A stretch of DNA of 64,000 nucleotides from Streptomyces griseus (GCF_001715295.1 NZ_MDKB01000002.1:370499-434498), one strand, 5' to 3'; positions 28,151 to 36,626 are shown, counted from the first letter of the stretch. The notes: generated by a model from the letters alone, not told the origin. Numbers and translations: made by a program.

Positions 28151-29578
28151 ATGCGCCGTTCCAAAATCGTCTGCACCCTCGGTCCCGCCGTCGACTCCCA
28201 TGAGCAGCTCGTCGCTCTGATCGAGGCCGGCATGAGCGTGGCCCGTTTCAACTTCAGCCACGGTACCCACGAGGAGCACCAGGGCCGTTACGACCGGGTC
28301 CGCAAGGCCGCGGCCGAGACCGGCCGCGCGGTGGGCGTGCTCGCCGACCTCCAGGGCCCGAAGATCCGCCTCGCGAAGTTCGCCGAGGGTCCCGTCGAGC
28401 TGGTCCGCGGGGACGAGTTCGTCATCACCTCCGAGGACGTCCCCGGTGACAAGTCGATCTGCGGCACCACCTACAAGGGCCTGCCCGGTGACGTCGCCAA
28501 GGGCGACCCGATCCTGATCAACGACGGCAACGTCGAGCTCAAGGTCGTCTCGGTGGACGGCCCCCGGGTCACCACGATCGTCATCGAGGGCGGTGTCATC
28601 TCCGACCACAAGGGGATCAACCTCCCGGGTGCGGCGGTCAACGTCCCCGCGCTCTCCGAGAAGGACGTCGACGACCTGCGGTTCGCCCTGCGGATGGGCT
28701 GCGACCTGGTCGCCCTCTCCTTCGTGCGGGACGCCGAGGACGTCAAGGACGTGCACAAGGTGATGGACGAGGAGGGCCGCCGCGTCCCCGTCATCGCCAA
28801 GGTCGAGAAGCCGCAGGCCGTCGAGCACATGGAGGGCGTCGTCGCCGCCTTCGACGGCGTCATGGTCGCCCGCGGTGACCTGGCCGTCGAGTATCCGCTC
28901 GAGAAGGTCCCGATGGTGCAGAAGCGCCTCATCGAGCTGTGCCGCCGCAACGCCAAGCCGGTGATCGTGGCGACCCAGATGATGGAGTCGATGATCACCA
29001 ACTCGCGGCCGACCCGCGCGGAGGCGTCCGACGTCGCCAACGCGATCCTGGACGGCGCGGACGCCGTCATGCTGTCGGCGGAGTCCTCGGTCGGCGCGTA
29101 CCCGATCGAGACGGTCAAGACGATGTCGAAGATCGTCGTCGCCGCCGAGGAGGAGCTGCTCTCCAAGGGCCTCCAGCCGCTGGTTCCGGGCAAGAAGCCG
29201 CGCACGCAGGGCGGTTCGGTCGCCCGCGCGGCCGCCGAGATCGCGGACTTCCTGGACGGCAAGGCCCTGGTCGCGTTCACCAAGTCCGGTGACACGGCCC
29301 GCCGCCTGTCCCGCTACCGCGCCGCGCAGCCGATCCTCGCCTTCACCACCGAGGAGGCCACGCGCAACCAGCTCGCACTGAGCTGGGGCGTCGAGTCCTA
29401 CGTCGTCCCGCACGTGGACAACACGGACGCCATGGTCGACCTGGTGGACGCGGAGCTGCTGAAGCTGAAGCGCTACAACGACGGCGACACGATGGTCATC
29501 ACGGCCGGTTCGCCCCCCGGCGTCCCCGGCACCACCAACATGGTCCGGGTGCACCACCTGAGCGGCGAGCGCGCCTGA
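28151..29578 (+). CDS. pyk: Pyruvate kinase
   Basis: Transfers phosphate from phosphoenolpyruvate to ADP. 475 residues: KIVCTLGPAV at the N-terminus, NFSHGTHEEH, the catalytic Lys/metal site in AKVEKPQAVEHMEG, MVARGDLAVEYP and ATQMMESMITNSRPTRAE. The C-terminal domain is complete (TAGSPPGVPGTTNMVRVH). ATG 28151 lies directly after a leaderless-type -10. Clusters with pfkA, pta and ackA. Confidence 0.97.
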   Translation: MRRSKIVCTLGPAVDSHEQLVALIEAGMSVARFNFSHGTHEEHQGRYDRVRKAAAETGRAVGVLADLQGPKIRLAKFAEGPVELVRGDEFVITSEDVPGDKSICGTTYKGLPGDVAKGDPILINDGNVELKVVSVDGPRVTTIVIEGGVISDHKGINLPGAAVNVPALSEKDVDDLRFALRMGCDLVALSFVRDAEDVKDVHKVMDEEGRRVPVIAKVEKPQAVEHMEGVVAAFDGVMVARGDLAVEYPLEKVPMVQKRLIELCRRNAKPVIVATQMMESMITNSRPTRAEASDVANAILDGADAVMLSAESSVGAYPIETVKTMSKIVVAAEEELLSKGLQPLVPGKKPRTQGGSVARAAAEIADFLDGKALVAFTKSGDTARRLSRYRAAQPILAFTTEEATRNQLALSWGVESYVVPHVDNTDAMVDLVDAELLKLKRYNDGDTMVITAGSPPGVPGTTNMVRVHHLSGERA

Positions 29579-29594
29579 CCTCCCCGTACGGCGT

Positions 29595-29636
29595 GAGCTG
29601 TGGGCCGTCCCCCTCGCGGGGTACGGCCCACAGCTC
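29595..29636. terminator. Bidirectional terminator after pyk
   Basis: A 14-bp perfect stem GAGCTGTGGGCCGT / ACGGCCCACAGCTC with a 14-nt GC-rich loop. It lies between convergent pyk and the minus-strand secreted-protein gene, so it can serve both. Confidence 0.85.
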
Positions 29637-29681
29637 TGTGCGGCTCCCGTACGGGTCCTGGGTGCGGCCGGCCACGTGTCC

Positions 29682-31004
29682 CTAGCCGTTGCCGCCGGTG
29701 AAGTAGTTCTGCAGGCCGGGTACCTTGAGCGAGCCGCCGAACTGACCGGCCTGGGTCACCTTGACCTGGGTGAAGAACGCGAACGGCACGTTCAGCGGCG
29801 GCGGGGAATCCGGGCTGAAGGTGATCGGGATGATGCCGAAGAGGTTGCCCTTCAGCTCCTCCGTGTACATCGTCACCGTGCCGTTGCGGATGGTGGAGGT
29901 CGAGCCCTCACGCGCCTTGACGTGACCGGTGGTGCCGGCCGGGCCCTTGGTCAGCTGGTGCAGATCCTTGATGTCGATGGTGGCGGTGAACTTCAGCACC
30001 TTCTTGACGGAGCCGTCGTACGTCTTCACCTCGACGATGCCCGCGTAGTCGAGCCCGTTGAGCGTGAGCAGCGAGCTCTCCAGGATCCACGGGTCGTCCG
30101 GGAGCAGCGGGATGCCCTGCTCCAGGTCGGCCGCGGCGAGCGCCTCGGGGTCGGCGGTCGGGCAGGGGAAGCGCGGTTTGGCGCCGTCCGGGATGTCCTC
30201 GTCCTTCACCGGGTCGAGGCCCTTGACGTCGTCCGTCAGCTCCTCGACGTCCTTGCCGGCCTTGTCGGCCGCCTCGCGGATGGCCCGGGCGGTCCGCTCC
30301 GCCTCTGCCTCCGCCTTGTCCGCGACCTTCCCGGCGGAGAGCTCCGGCGTCCGCGGGGTGGGCTCGGGCTCCGCCGGGGCCGTGTCCTGCGGCGCCGGGG
30401 ACTGCGTGGTGGCCTCGGGGGACGGGCTCGCCGTCTCCTGCGTGGTCCCACCGAGGAGGTTCTTCAGCGCGTCACCGACGCCCAGCGGGTCGAGCGGGTT
30501 CGTCGACGTGCCGGTGGTGGGAGCCGGCTCGGGCTCCGTCGCGGCCTCGGTGCCGGCCGTAGCGTCCGCGGAGGGCCTGCCCGGGCTCGTGGAGGCGGAG
30601 GAGTCCGGGGCCGCGGTCGTGTCCTCGCCCGGCTCCGCACCCGGCGCGGGCTTCCCGTCCTCGCCGGTGCCGCCCGAGGGCGTGGTGCTCGGCGAGGGAG
30701 TGGCGCTCGGCGTGGGCGTCTCCTCCGGCTCGGCCGATTCGCTCGGCTCGTCGGAGCGGGTCACGCAGGGGCCGGGAGCGAACGGGATGTCGGTGCTGTC
30801 GTCGGCCATCGCGAGCCGGGGGGTGAGCCCCATGCCCACGAAGACGGCGGTCGGCATCGCGGCCAGCGCGAACGCCTTCTTGCCGGTCGGCATGTTCAGC
30901 TTCGTCAGCAGCGACTTCCGGGGAGCGGCGTGGCGCGGTCCTCTCCGCGCGCCCGGGCCGCCCTCCGCGGAGGTGTTCGCCGGCTGTACCTCGTCACCCC
31001 GCAC
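29682..31004 (-). CDS. Secreted Pro/Ser/Thr-rich protein with C-terminal beta domain
   Basis: 440 residues. A basic N-terminus of ~45 residues, then KAFALAAMPTAVFVGMGL and a likely cleavage after AMA (a Sec-type signal). Next comes a ~200-residue Pro/Ser/Thr/Glu-rich linker with a helical Ala/Glu segment. A C-terminal domain of ~175 residues (LNGLDYAGIVEVKTYDGS to LQNYFTGGNG) looks like a beta-rich fold related in style to the DUF6230 protein two genes away. GTG 31004 has GAAGGAGGA 6 nt upstream. Overlaps the DUF6114 gene by 11 nt. Function unknown. Confidence 0.85.
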   Translation of the reverse strand: MRGDEVQPANTSAEGGPGARRGPRHAAPRKSLLTKLNMPTGKKAFALAAMPTAVFVGMGLTPRLAMADDSTDIPFAPGPCVTRSDEPSESAEPEETPTPSATPSPSTTPSGGTGEDGKPAPGAEPGEDTTAAPDSSASTSPGRPSADATAGTEAATEPEPAPTTGTSTNPLDPLGVGDALKNLLGGTTQETASPSPEATTQSPAPQDTAPAEPEPTPRTPELSAGKVADKAEAEAERTARAIREAADKAGKDVEELTDDVKGLDPVKDEDIPDGAKPRFPCPTADPEALAAADLEQGIPLLPDDPWILESSLLTLNGLDYAGIVEVKTYDGSVKKVLKFTATIDIKDLHQLTKGPAGTTGHVKAREGSTSTIRNGTVTMYTEELKGNLFGIIPITFSPDSPPPLNVPFAFFTQVKVTQAGQFGGSLKVPGLQNYFTGGNG

Positions 31005-31551
31005 GATGCCGTCCTCCTTCGGCGTCCGACACCGGGTCGAACCCGGCTGTCTGCTGCTGGGGAACGGCCGCGCCCTGGAACACGTCCCCGGGACGCCCGC
31101 CCTCCGGCCGCGCCGTCGGGGCGAGCGCACCGGCCGGGACCTCGTCCCCGGCGGGGTCGCCCGGGGCCCAGGAGACGGACAGGGCCCCACCGAGAAGGGC
31201 GAACACGAAGCCGATCAGGAAGCCGCCGATGTTGGCGACCGGTATGGAGATCAGGGCCAGCAGGATCGCGGCGACACCGGCGAACACCCGGACGATGTGG
31301 TGGAACCACATCGTGAGGCCCAGCGTGATGAGCAGGACTCCGATGATCAGCGACCCGGCACCGGCGGTGGTGGACATCGCGATCGTCATGTTGCCGAGGT
31401 GCATGTTCGCGTACGGGAAGTACGCGATGGGTACACCACCCAGAATGGTGAACAGACCCGCCCAGAACGGCCGGTTACCCCGCCAGGTGCGGAATCCCCG
31501 CCGGTAGACGGTGAGGTAGTGCTCGTTCTGCCCTGTGGACTCGGGGCTCAT
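30994..31551 (-). CDS. DUF6114 integral membrane protein
   Basis: 185 residues with four hydrophobic segments (PFWAGLFTILGGVPIAYFPY, an IAMSTTAGAGSLIIGVLLI region, HIVRVFAGVAAILLALISI and GGFLIGFVFALLGGALSV). A Pro/Ala-rich cytoplasmic-type tail follows. ATG 31551 gives the family-type N-terminus. Genes of this type habitually sit between a DUF6230 gene and a secreted-protein gene. Probably a membrane partner for the exported neighbours; no activity is known. Confidence 0.88.
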   Translation of the reverse strand: MSPESTGQNEHYLTVYRRGFRTWRGNRPFWAGLFTILGGVPIAYFPYANMHLGNMTIAMSTTAGAGSLIIGVLLITLGLTMWFHHIVRVFAGVAAILLALISIPVANIGGFLIGFVFALLGGALSVSWAPGDPAGDEVPAGALAPTARPEGGRPGDVFQGAAVPQQQTAGFDPVSDAEGGRHRAG

Positions 31552-31645
31552 GGAAAACAGCTCCCTGGAACCGGTACTGCCGTGAGAAGAGAGGGGTGGG
31601 CGGCCGAAGGCCCGCACAGGGCACTCCGGCCACCCGGGCGAGTGC

Positions 31646-32287
31646 TTAGAAGCACTCCTTGACGCCCTTGTGCAGCCTCAGGCTCAGGTTGCTGAGCTTG
31701 AAGGTACCGGCGGTGGTCGCCCACGCCGTCTGCTTCACGTCGGACAGCGTGGCCACCTTGGCGCGCTGCGCGAAGCCGTTCGGGTTGACGGCCTTCTCCG
31801 TACCGGCCTGGATGCCGGGCTTGCCGACCGAGCCGGCCGCGACGCCGATGTCGATCTGCTCGAAGTACGCGTCCGTGTCGAGCTGGGCGACGTCCAGGTA
31901 CAGGTTGGTCGCCTCGACCGGCTTCTTCGGGTCGGTACCCGCCTTCAGCTGAAGGCTGACGCTGCCGAGACCGAAGGGCAGGTCGGGGGTGACCACCGAC
32001 TGGCACATGTTGGTGATCGTGGCCTTGCTGAAGCCCGACACGGCCACCGGGTGCGCCGCGTCGTTGCCCTTGAGGTCCTTTCCGACAGCGACGCTGCCGT
32101 ACTGGACGAAGTCCTCACCGACGAGCTTGTCGGTGGAGACCTTGAAGCTCTGGCCGGAGACGCTGAACGACGCGGCGAGCGCACCCTGCGCCAGTCCGAC
32201 ACCGACAGCGGCGGTCGCGACGACGCTCGGCACCATGACCAGAGCGAAGCGCTTCCATCTCGTCCCACCGCGAACCTGGGAACTCAT
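31646..32287 (-). CDS. DUF6230 exported protein
   Basis: 213 residues. The signal-type N-terminus (RWKRFALVMVPSVVATAAVG) ends near ALAAS. The mature part is beta-rich with two Cys (ITNMCQSV and the C-terminal KECF) that could pair. Older genome annotations call such proteins cholesterol esterase; I see no serine-hydrolase GxSxG motif to support that. ATG 32287 has AAGGAGGA 6 nt upstream. First gene of the three-gene set; 94 nt separate it from the DUF6114 gene. Confidence 0.88.
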   Translation of the reverse strand: MSSQVRGGTRWKRFALVMVPSVVATAAVGVGLAQGALAASFSVSGQSFKVSTDKLVGEDFVQYGSVAVGKDLKGNDAAHPVAVSGFSKATITNMCQSVVTPDLPFGLGSVSLQLKAGTDPKKPVEATNLYLDVAQLDTDAYFEQIDIGVAAGSVGKPGIQAGTEKAVNPNGFAQRAKVATLSDVKQTAWATTAGTFKLSNLSLRLHKGVKECF

Positions 32288-32632
32288 TGATTTCCTCCTT
32301 CTCGGACGTACATCTCCGGTACGGGCAGGGTGCCCGCCCTGGGATGGGAGAAGTGCTACGTCCTCGGGAAGGAGAGCGCCCGGACCGGAGGCGTGTACCG
32401 CATCCGAGTCACCGGCGATCACCCCCGAGCGACAGCCACTGGCCGCGCTTCTGCGCAGCCGGTTCGGACAGGCCCCGCCCAGGGGCGGGAACCCCCCTGT
32501 CCGCGATCGGCGGCACCGCCGCCGACCACCCGGTGGGGACCCAACAGGCCGCCGTCACCGACTGGCGGCCGGGATACGGGTATTGGACCGAGCGTGGCCG
32601 ATCGTGGTGCATTCCCGGCCGCGACACAAGGG

Positions 32633-32658
32633 GGGTCGTTACTCGCTAGTAACGACCC
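32633..32658. promoter_or_regulatory. Perfect 11-bp inverted repeat, operator-like
   Basis: Arms GGGTCGTTACT / AGTAACGACCC around CGCT, 345 nt upstream of the DUF6230 start. The TTACT...AGTAA core recurs at 32761-32787. Looks like a TetR-type binding site; the regulator is unknown. Confidence 0.65.
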
Positions 32659-32760
32659 GATAACCGGGGTGCGACAGAGGGACACCTTCCGGGCACACAG
32701 GGTGGCATCAAAGGGACACCCGTACAGGGCGATTGACACACGTAACCGGACAGATCCCGG

Positions 32761-32787
32761 GGGCTGCTTTACTGCCAGTAACAGCCC
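32761..32787. promoter_or_regulatory. Second TTACT-n3-AGTAA dyad
   Basis: The core TTACT-GCC-AGTAA is extended by GGGCTG on the left and CAGCCC on the right, with a 2-nt asymmetry. The right arm closely matches that of the dyad at 32633-32658, about 125 bp away, suggesting one regulator binds both. Confidence 0.55.
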
Positions 32788-32843
32788 GCGCAAGTGTCAA
32801 GATTTGGTAAAGCGCAGGCGTCCGTTGTCGTTCACCCGGGAAA

Positions 32844-32876
32844 ACGGCCGCGGCGCCCGGCGGGCGCCGCGGCCGT
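32844..32876 (-). terminator. Intrinsic terminator of the thioredoxin-TPR gene
   Basis: A 15-bp perfect GC stem with a 3-nt loop, starting 10 nt after the stop on the minus strand and followed on that strand by a short T run. A strong intrinsic terminator. Confidence 0.85.
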
Positions 32877-32885
32877 GTTGTCACA

Positions 32886-33866
32886 TCAGAACAAGACGCG
32901 CGCCAGGGCGGTCCGCGCGGCGGCGACCCTGGGGTCCTCGGGTCCGATGACCTCGAAGAGCTCCAGGAGCCGCACCCGCACCGCGTCCCGGTCGTCGCCG
33001 GACGTGCGGCGGACCGTCTCGACGAGCCGGCCGAAGGCGTCCTCGACGTGCCCGCCCACGAGGTCGAGGTCGGCGGCGGCCGTCTGCGCGGCCGGATCGG
33101 CCGGGTTGTCCGCGGCCTCCTTGCGCACCTGCTGCGGGTCCATGCCCGCGACCCGGCCGAGGAGTTCGGCCTGGGCGAGGCCCAGCTTGGCCTCGGTGTT
33201 GGCCGGGTCGTCGGAGAGCACGTTCTTGTACGCCCGGACGGCGCCGGCGAAGTCGTTGGCGTCCAGCGCCTGCGCGGCGGCCTCCAGCAGCGCGTCGTAC
33301 GGTCCCGCGGGCACCTCGGCCGGGGCGGCGTCCGCGGCGGCGCCGGGCTCGGCGTCCTGGTCCACCACGAGCCCCGTGAGGCCGAACCGCTCCTCGCCGA
33401 CCTGGATGAGCTGGTCCAGCGTCTGACGGATCTGGCTCTCGGGAGCCGCACCCTGGAAGAGCGGGAGGGCCTGCCCGGCCACCACGGCGAAGACCGCCGG
33501 GATGCCCTGGATGCCGAACTGCTGCATCAGCATCTGGTTGGCGTCGACATCGACCTTGGCCAGCACGAAGCGGCCGTTGTACTCGGCGGCGAGGCGCTCC
33601 AGGAGCGGACCGAGCTGCTTGCACGGCTCGCACCACTCGGCCCAGAAGTCGATGACGACGGGCACCTCGGTGGAGCGCTGGAGGACGTCGGTCTCGAAGC
33701 CGGCCTCGTCGACGTCGATCACCAGTGAGGCGGGGGGCACTCCGCCGCCGCCACCCTGCCGGGCCGACTGCGCGCGGGCCTGCTCCGCCTTCGCCTTGGC
33801 CTCGCCGGCCGCCTTCACAGCGGCGAGGTCGACGACGCCGCTCATGGACATGTTCCTAGGCTGCAT
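32886..33866 (-). CDS. Thioredoxin-domain TPR co-chaperone-like protein (YbbN/CnoX type)
   Basis: 326 residues. An N-terminal linker with Lys/Ala repeats and a poly-Gly stretch, a thioredoxin domain (~50-155) with WAEWCEPCKQLGP, then a C-terminal tetratricopeptide-type helical region (EAAAQALDANDFAGAVRAYK). CEPC replaces the canonical CGPC but both Cys remain. ATG 33866 with GGGAGG 8 nt upstream. Likely a redox-active holdase or co-chaperone in the cytosol, by analogy with E. coli YbbN. Confidence 0.88.
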   Translation of the reverse strand: MQPRNMSMSGVVDLAAVKAAGEAKAKAEQARAQSARQGGGGGVPPASLVIDVDEAGFETDVLQRSTEVPVVIDFWAEWCEPCKQLGPLLERLAAEYNGRFVLAKVDVDANQMLMQQFGIQGIPAVFAVVAGQALPLFQGAAPESQIRQTLDQLIQVGEERFGLTGLVVDQDAEPGAAADAAPAEVPAGPYDALLEAAAQALDANDFAGAVRAYKNVLSDDPANTEAKLGLAQAELLGRVAGMDPQQVRKEAADNPADPAAQTAAADLDLVGGHVEDAFGRLVETVRRTSGDDRDAVRVRLLELFEVIGPEDPRVAAARTALARVLF

Positions 33867-34160
33867 ACGTACATCCTCCCCCCTGGGCGCACCGTTGCGA
33901 AAAGCGATCCGCGAACCGCCTCCGCCCACCGCCACGCCGGTGTGCGGGGCGCGCGGACGGATACGGCTCCGAGGCCCTGGAAACCCCGTACTTCTGCGCC
34001 GGGTCCCCACCCGGCCCTGTGGCTGTCGATCGGTCGTGGCGTCACGGCGGGCGAGCCGCCGTCCTTACGCTACGACCCGTAGCGTAACTGCACGCACCCC
34101 CTCCGGGGCAAGAGCACCCGGTGATCTGTCTCACGCGCACCGGGGCCGGTCAGCGGTACT
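33867..34160. other. Divergent intergenic region, no gene seen
   Basis: Between the minus-strand thioredoxin-TPR gene and the plus-strand TetR gene. It contains an A/T-richer stretch (AAAAGCGATCCGCG near 33898) and a TACGCTACGACCCGTAGCGTA dyad region near 34067-34086. Promoters for both genes are expected here. Confidence 0.4.
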
Positions 34161-34172
34161 TACCGGCCGGTA
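34161..34172. promoter_or_regulatory. TACCGGCCGGTA palindrome before tetR
   Basis: A perfect 12-bp palindrome 12 nt upstream of the TetR-family start codon, where an autoregulatory operator is expected. Confidence 0.5.
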
Positions 34173-34183
34173 TGGTTCGCCGC

Positions 34184-34867
34184 ATGCCCAGCGACAGCCC
34201 CCCGGAACCCGCCCGATCGGGACGCCCCCGCAGCGTCGCGGCCGATGCCGCGATCCTGGAGGCGACCCGTGCGTCGCTGGTGGACCTCGGCTGGTCGAAA
34301 TTGACGATGGGTGATGTGGCCATGCGGGCCGGGGTCGCGAAGACGACCCTGTACCGCCGCTGGGCGGGGAAGAACGAGCTGGTCGTGGACGCGGTGGCGG
34401 TCCTCTTCGACGAGCTGGAACTCCCCGATCTGGGGAGCCTGGAGGCCGATGTCGAGGCCGTCGTCCTGCAGTTCGCCGCCCTGCTGGAACGGCCGGAGAC
34501 GAAGACCGCGCTGATGGCGGTCGTCGCGGAGGCGACCCGGGACGAGGCACTGCGCGACCGGATCAGGAACTCGATCGTGGCGCGGCAGAAGCGGCTGGTC
34601 CTCGAGGGCCGCGAGCGCGCCCAGAAACGCGGGGAGCTGCCCCCCGAGCCGGACAGGGCGGTGGCGGACCGCACCGCCGACCTGATCTTCGACGTGATCG
34701 CCGGAGCCGTGGTGCACCGGGCGCTGGTGAGCGCCGAGCCCGTGGACTGCGTCTGGGCCCGGCACTTCACCCGGCTGCTGCTCTCCGGACTGGGAGCTGC
34801 GTCCGGCCGGCGCGACGGGGAGGGCCGGACGCCCGGGCGGCGTCAGAAGCCGGGCGGCTCCGTGTAG
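34184..34867 (+). CDS. TetR-family transcriptional regulator
   Basis: 227 residues with an N-terminal TetR HTH (LGWSKLTMGDVAMRAGVAKT then LYRRWAGKNELV) and an all-helical ligand-binding C-terminus. ATG 34184 is preferred; ATG 34172 is possible. The 3' end overlaps the convergent icmA gene by 25 nt. Proximity suggests it could repress icmA through the palindrome 36553-36574, but the sites next to the two genes differ, so this is only a guess. Confidence 0.9.
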   Translation: MPSDSPPEPARSGRPRSVAADAAILEATRASLVDLGWSKLTMGDVAMRAGVAKTTLYRRWAGKNELVVDAVAVLFDELELPDLGSLEADVEAVVLQFAALLERPETKTALMAVVAEATRDEALRDRIRNSIVARQKRLVLEGRERAQKRGELPPEPDRAVADRTADLIFDVIAGAVVHRALVSAEPVDCVWARHFTRLLLSGLGAASGRRDGEGRTPGRRQKPGGSV

Positions 34868-36543
34868 ACACCCCACTCGTCGCGCAGGACACCGCAGATC
34901 TCGCCGAGGGTCGCCTCCGCGCGCACGGCCTCCAGCATCGGGCCGATCATGTTCGACCCGTCCCGGGCGGCGGCCAGCATCGCGTCGAGCGCGCCGCGGA
35001 CCCGCGCGTCGTCGCGGGCCTCCTTGCGCCCGCCCAGCGCGCGGACCTGCTCACGCTCCACCTCGTGGCTGACCCGGAGGATCTCCAGGTCGCCGGTGAC
35101 GGAACCGTGGTGCACGTTGACGCCGACGACCCGCTTCTCGCCCTTCTCCAGCGACTGCTGGTAGCGGAAGGCGGATTCGGCGATCTCCCCGGTGAACCAG
35201 CCGTCCTCGATGCCGCGCAGGATGCCGGAGGTGATCGGCCCGATGGGGTGCTTCCCGTCGGCGTGGGCCCGGGTGCCGCGCTCCTTGATCTGCTCGAAGA
35301 TCTTCTCGGCGTCCGCCTCGATGCGGTCGGTGAGCTGTTCGACGTACCAGGAACCGCCCAGCGGGTCGGCGACGTTGGCGACGCCGGTCTCCTCCATGAG
35401 CACCTGCTGGGTGCGCAGGGCGATCTCGGCCGCCTGCTCGGAGGGAAGGGCGAGGGTCTCGTCCAGGGCGTTGGTGTGCAGGGAGTTGGTGCCGCCGAGT
35501 ACGGCGGAGAGCGCCTCGACGGCGGTGCGCACGACGTTGTTGTACGGCTGCTGGGCGGTGAGCGAGACTCCGGCGGTCTGGGTGTGGAAGCGGAGCCACT
35601 GCGCCTTGTCGGTCTTCGCGCCGTACGTCTCCTTCATCCAGCGGGCCCAGATCCTGCGGGCGGCGCGGAACTTGGCGATCTCCTCGAAGAAGTCGAGGTG
35701 CGCGTCGAAGAAGAAGGACAGGCCGGGGGCGAAGGTGTCGACGTCGAGACCGCGGGAGAGACCCAGCTCCACATAGCCGAAGCCGTCGGCGAGGGTGTAG
35801 GCGAGCTCCTGCGCGGCCGTCGCCCCGGCCTCGCGGATGTGGTACCCGGAGACGGAGAGCGGCTTGTACGCCGGGATGTCGCGGGCGCAGTGCTCCATCA
35901 GGTCACCGATGAGGCGCAGGTGCGGCTCGGGCTGGAAGAGCCACTCCTTCTGGGCGATGTACTCCTTGAAGATGTCGGTCTGCAGGGTGCCGTTGAGCAC
36001 GCCCGGGTCGACGCCCTGGCGTTCGGCGGCGACCAGGTACATGCAGAAGACGGGGACGGCGGGGCCGCTGATCGTCATCGAGGTGGTGACGTCGCCGAGG
36101 GGGATGTCCTGGAAGAGGACCTCCATGTCCGCCGCGGAGTCGATGGCGACGCCGCAGTGGCCGACCTCGCCGAGCGAGCAGGGGTCGTCGGAGTCCCGTC
36201 CCATCAGCGTCGGCATGTCGAAGGCGACACTGAGACCGCCGCCGCCGTTGGCGAGGATGGTCTTGTAGCGCTCGTTGGTCTGCTCGGCGTTCCCGAAGCC
36301 GGCGAACTGGCGGATGGTCCAGGTACGGCCGCGGTAGCCGGTGGGGTACAGGCCCCGGGTGAACGGGTACTCGCCGGGCCAGCCGATCCGCTCGAAGCCC
36401 TCGTACGTGTCCCCGGGGCGAGGCCCGTACACGGGCTCCACCGGGTCTCCGGAGAGGGTGGTGAAGTCCGCGTCACGCTTGCGGGCCTTGTCGTAACGGG
36501 CCTGCCAGCGGTGGCGGCCTTCCTCGATCGCGTCAGCGTCCAT
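34843..36543 (-). CDS. icmA: Isobutyryl-CoA mutase large subunit IcmA
   Basis: Coenzyme-B12-dependent interconversion of isobutyryl-CoA and n-butyryl-CoA, feeding branched-chain catabolism into butyrate units. 566 residues, the IcmA length. Substrate-pocket residues differ from methylmalonyl-CoA mutase: GLYPTGYRGRTWTIRQFAGF, and YIAQKEW with Gln where methylmalonyl-CoA mutase has an Arg binding the substrate carboxylate. No B12-binding domain (DxHxxG) is present, so it needs the small IcmB subunit, which is not in this window. No Shine-Dalgarno; TAAATT lies 7 nt before ATG 36543, so probably leaderless. Confidence 0.92.
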   Translation of the reverse strand: MDADAIEEGRHRWQARYDKARKRDADFTTLSGDPVEPVYGPRPGDTYEGFERIGWPGEYPFTRGLYPTGYRGRTWTIRQFAGFGNAEQTNERYKTILANGGGGLSVAFDMPTLMGRDSDDPCSLGEVGHCGVAIDSAADMEVLFQDIPLGDVTTSMTISGPAVPVFCMYLVAAERQGVDPGVLNGTLQTDIFKEYIAQKEWLFQPEPHLRLIGDLMEHCARDIPAYKPLSVSGYHIREAGATAAQELAYTLADGFGYVELGLSRGLDVDTFAPGLSFFFDAHLDFFEEIAKFRAARRIWARWMKETYGAKTDKAQWLRFHTQTAGVSLTAQQPYNNVVRTAVEALSAVLGGTNSLHTNALDETLALPSEQAAEIALRTQQVLMEETGVANVADPLGGSWYVEQLTDRIEADAEKIFEQIKERGTRAHADGKHPIGPITSGILRGIEDGWFTGEIAESAFRYQQSLEKGEKRVVGVNVHHGSVTGDLEILRVSHEVEREQVRALGGRKEARDDARVRGALDAMLAAARDGSNMIGPMLEAVRAEATLGEICGVLRDEWGVYTEPPGF

Positions 36544-36550
36544 ACGCACA

Positions 36551-36556
36551 AATTTA
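36551..36556 (-). promoter_or_regulatory. -10 element of icmA
   Basis: On the minus strand TAAATT is followed by 7 nt and the ATG, fitting a leaderless transcript. It overlaps the palindrome 36553-36574, so repressor binding would block the promoter. Confidence 0.5.
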
Positions 36557-36574
36557 CTAGGACGTCCTAGTAAA
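36553..36574. promoter_or_regulatory. 22-bp perfect palindrome in icmA promoter
   Basis: TTTACTAGGAC / GTCCTAGTAAA with no spacer, overlapping the presumed -10 of icmA. Length and symmetry fit a TetR-family operator. Confidence 0.75.
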
Positions 36575-36585
36575 TGTCGATGGCA

Positions 36586-36614
36586 AACCGCCCGGCGCTT
36601 CGCGCGGGGCGGTT
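36586..36614 (-). terminator. Terminator of the DUF3817 gene
   Basis: Arms AACCGCCC / GGGCGGTT with further pairing inside, 13-40 nt after the stop of the minus-strand DUF3817 gene at 36627. Confidence 0.7.
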
Positions 36615-36626
36615 GTGCGGTGCCCG

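Larger units (their letters stand above)
32288..32885. other. Long control region upstream of DUF6230 operon
   Basis: About 600 bases without a gene. It contains two related operator-like palindromes (32633-32658 and 32761-32787) and the terminator of the downstream minus-strand gene (32844-32876). The bases 32288-32630 show no further structure I can support. Confidence 0.6.

Noticed and set aside
29676..31316. 546-codon plus-strand frame opposite the secreted-protein and DUF6114 genes
   Set aside because: The minus-strand genes have ribosome sites, a signal peptide and membrane helices; the plus frame has none.
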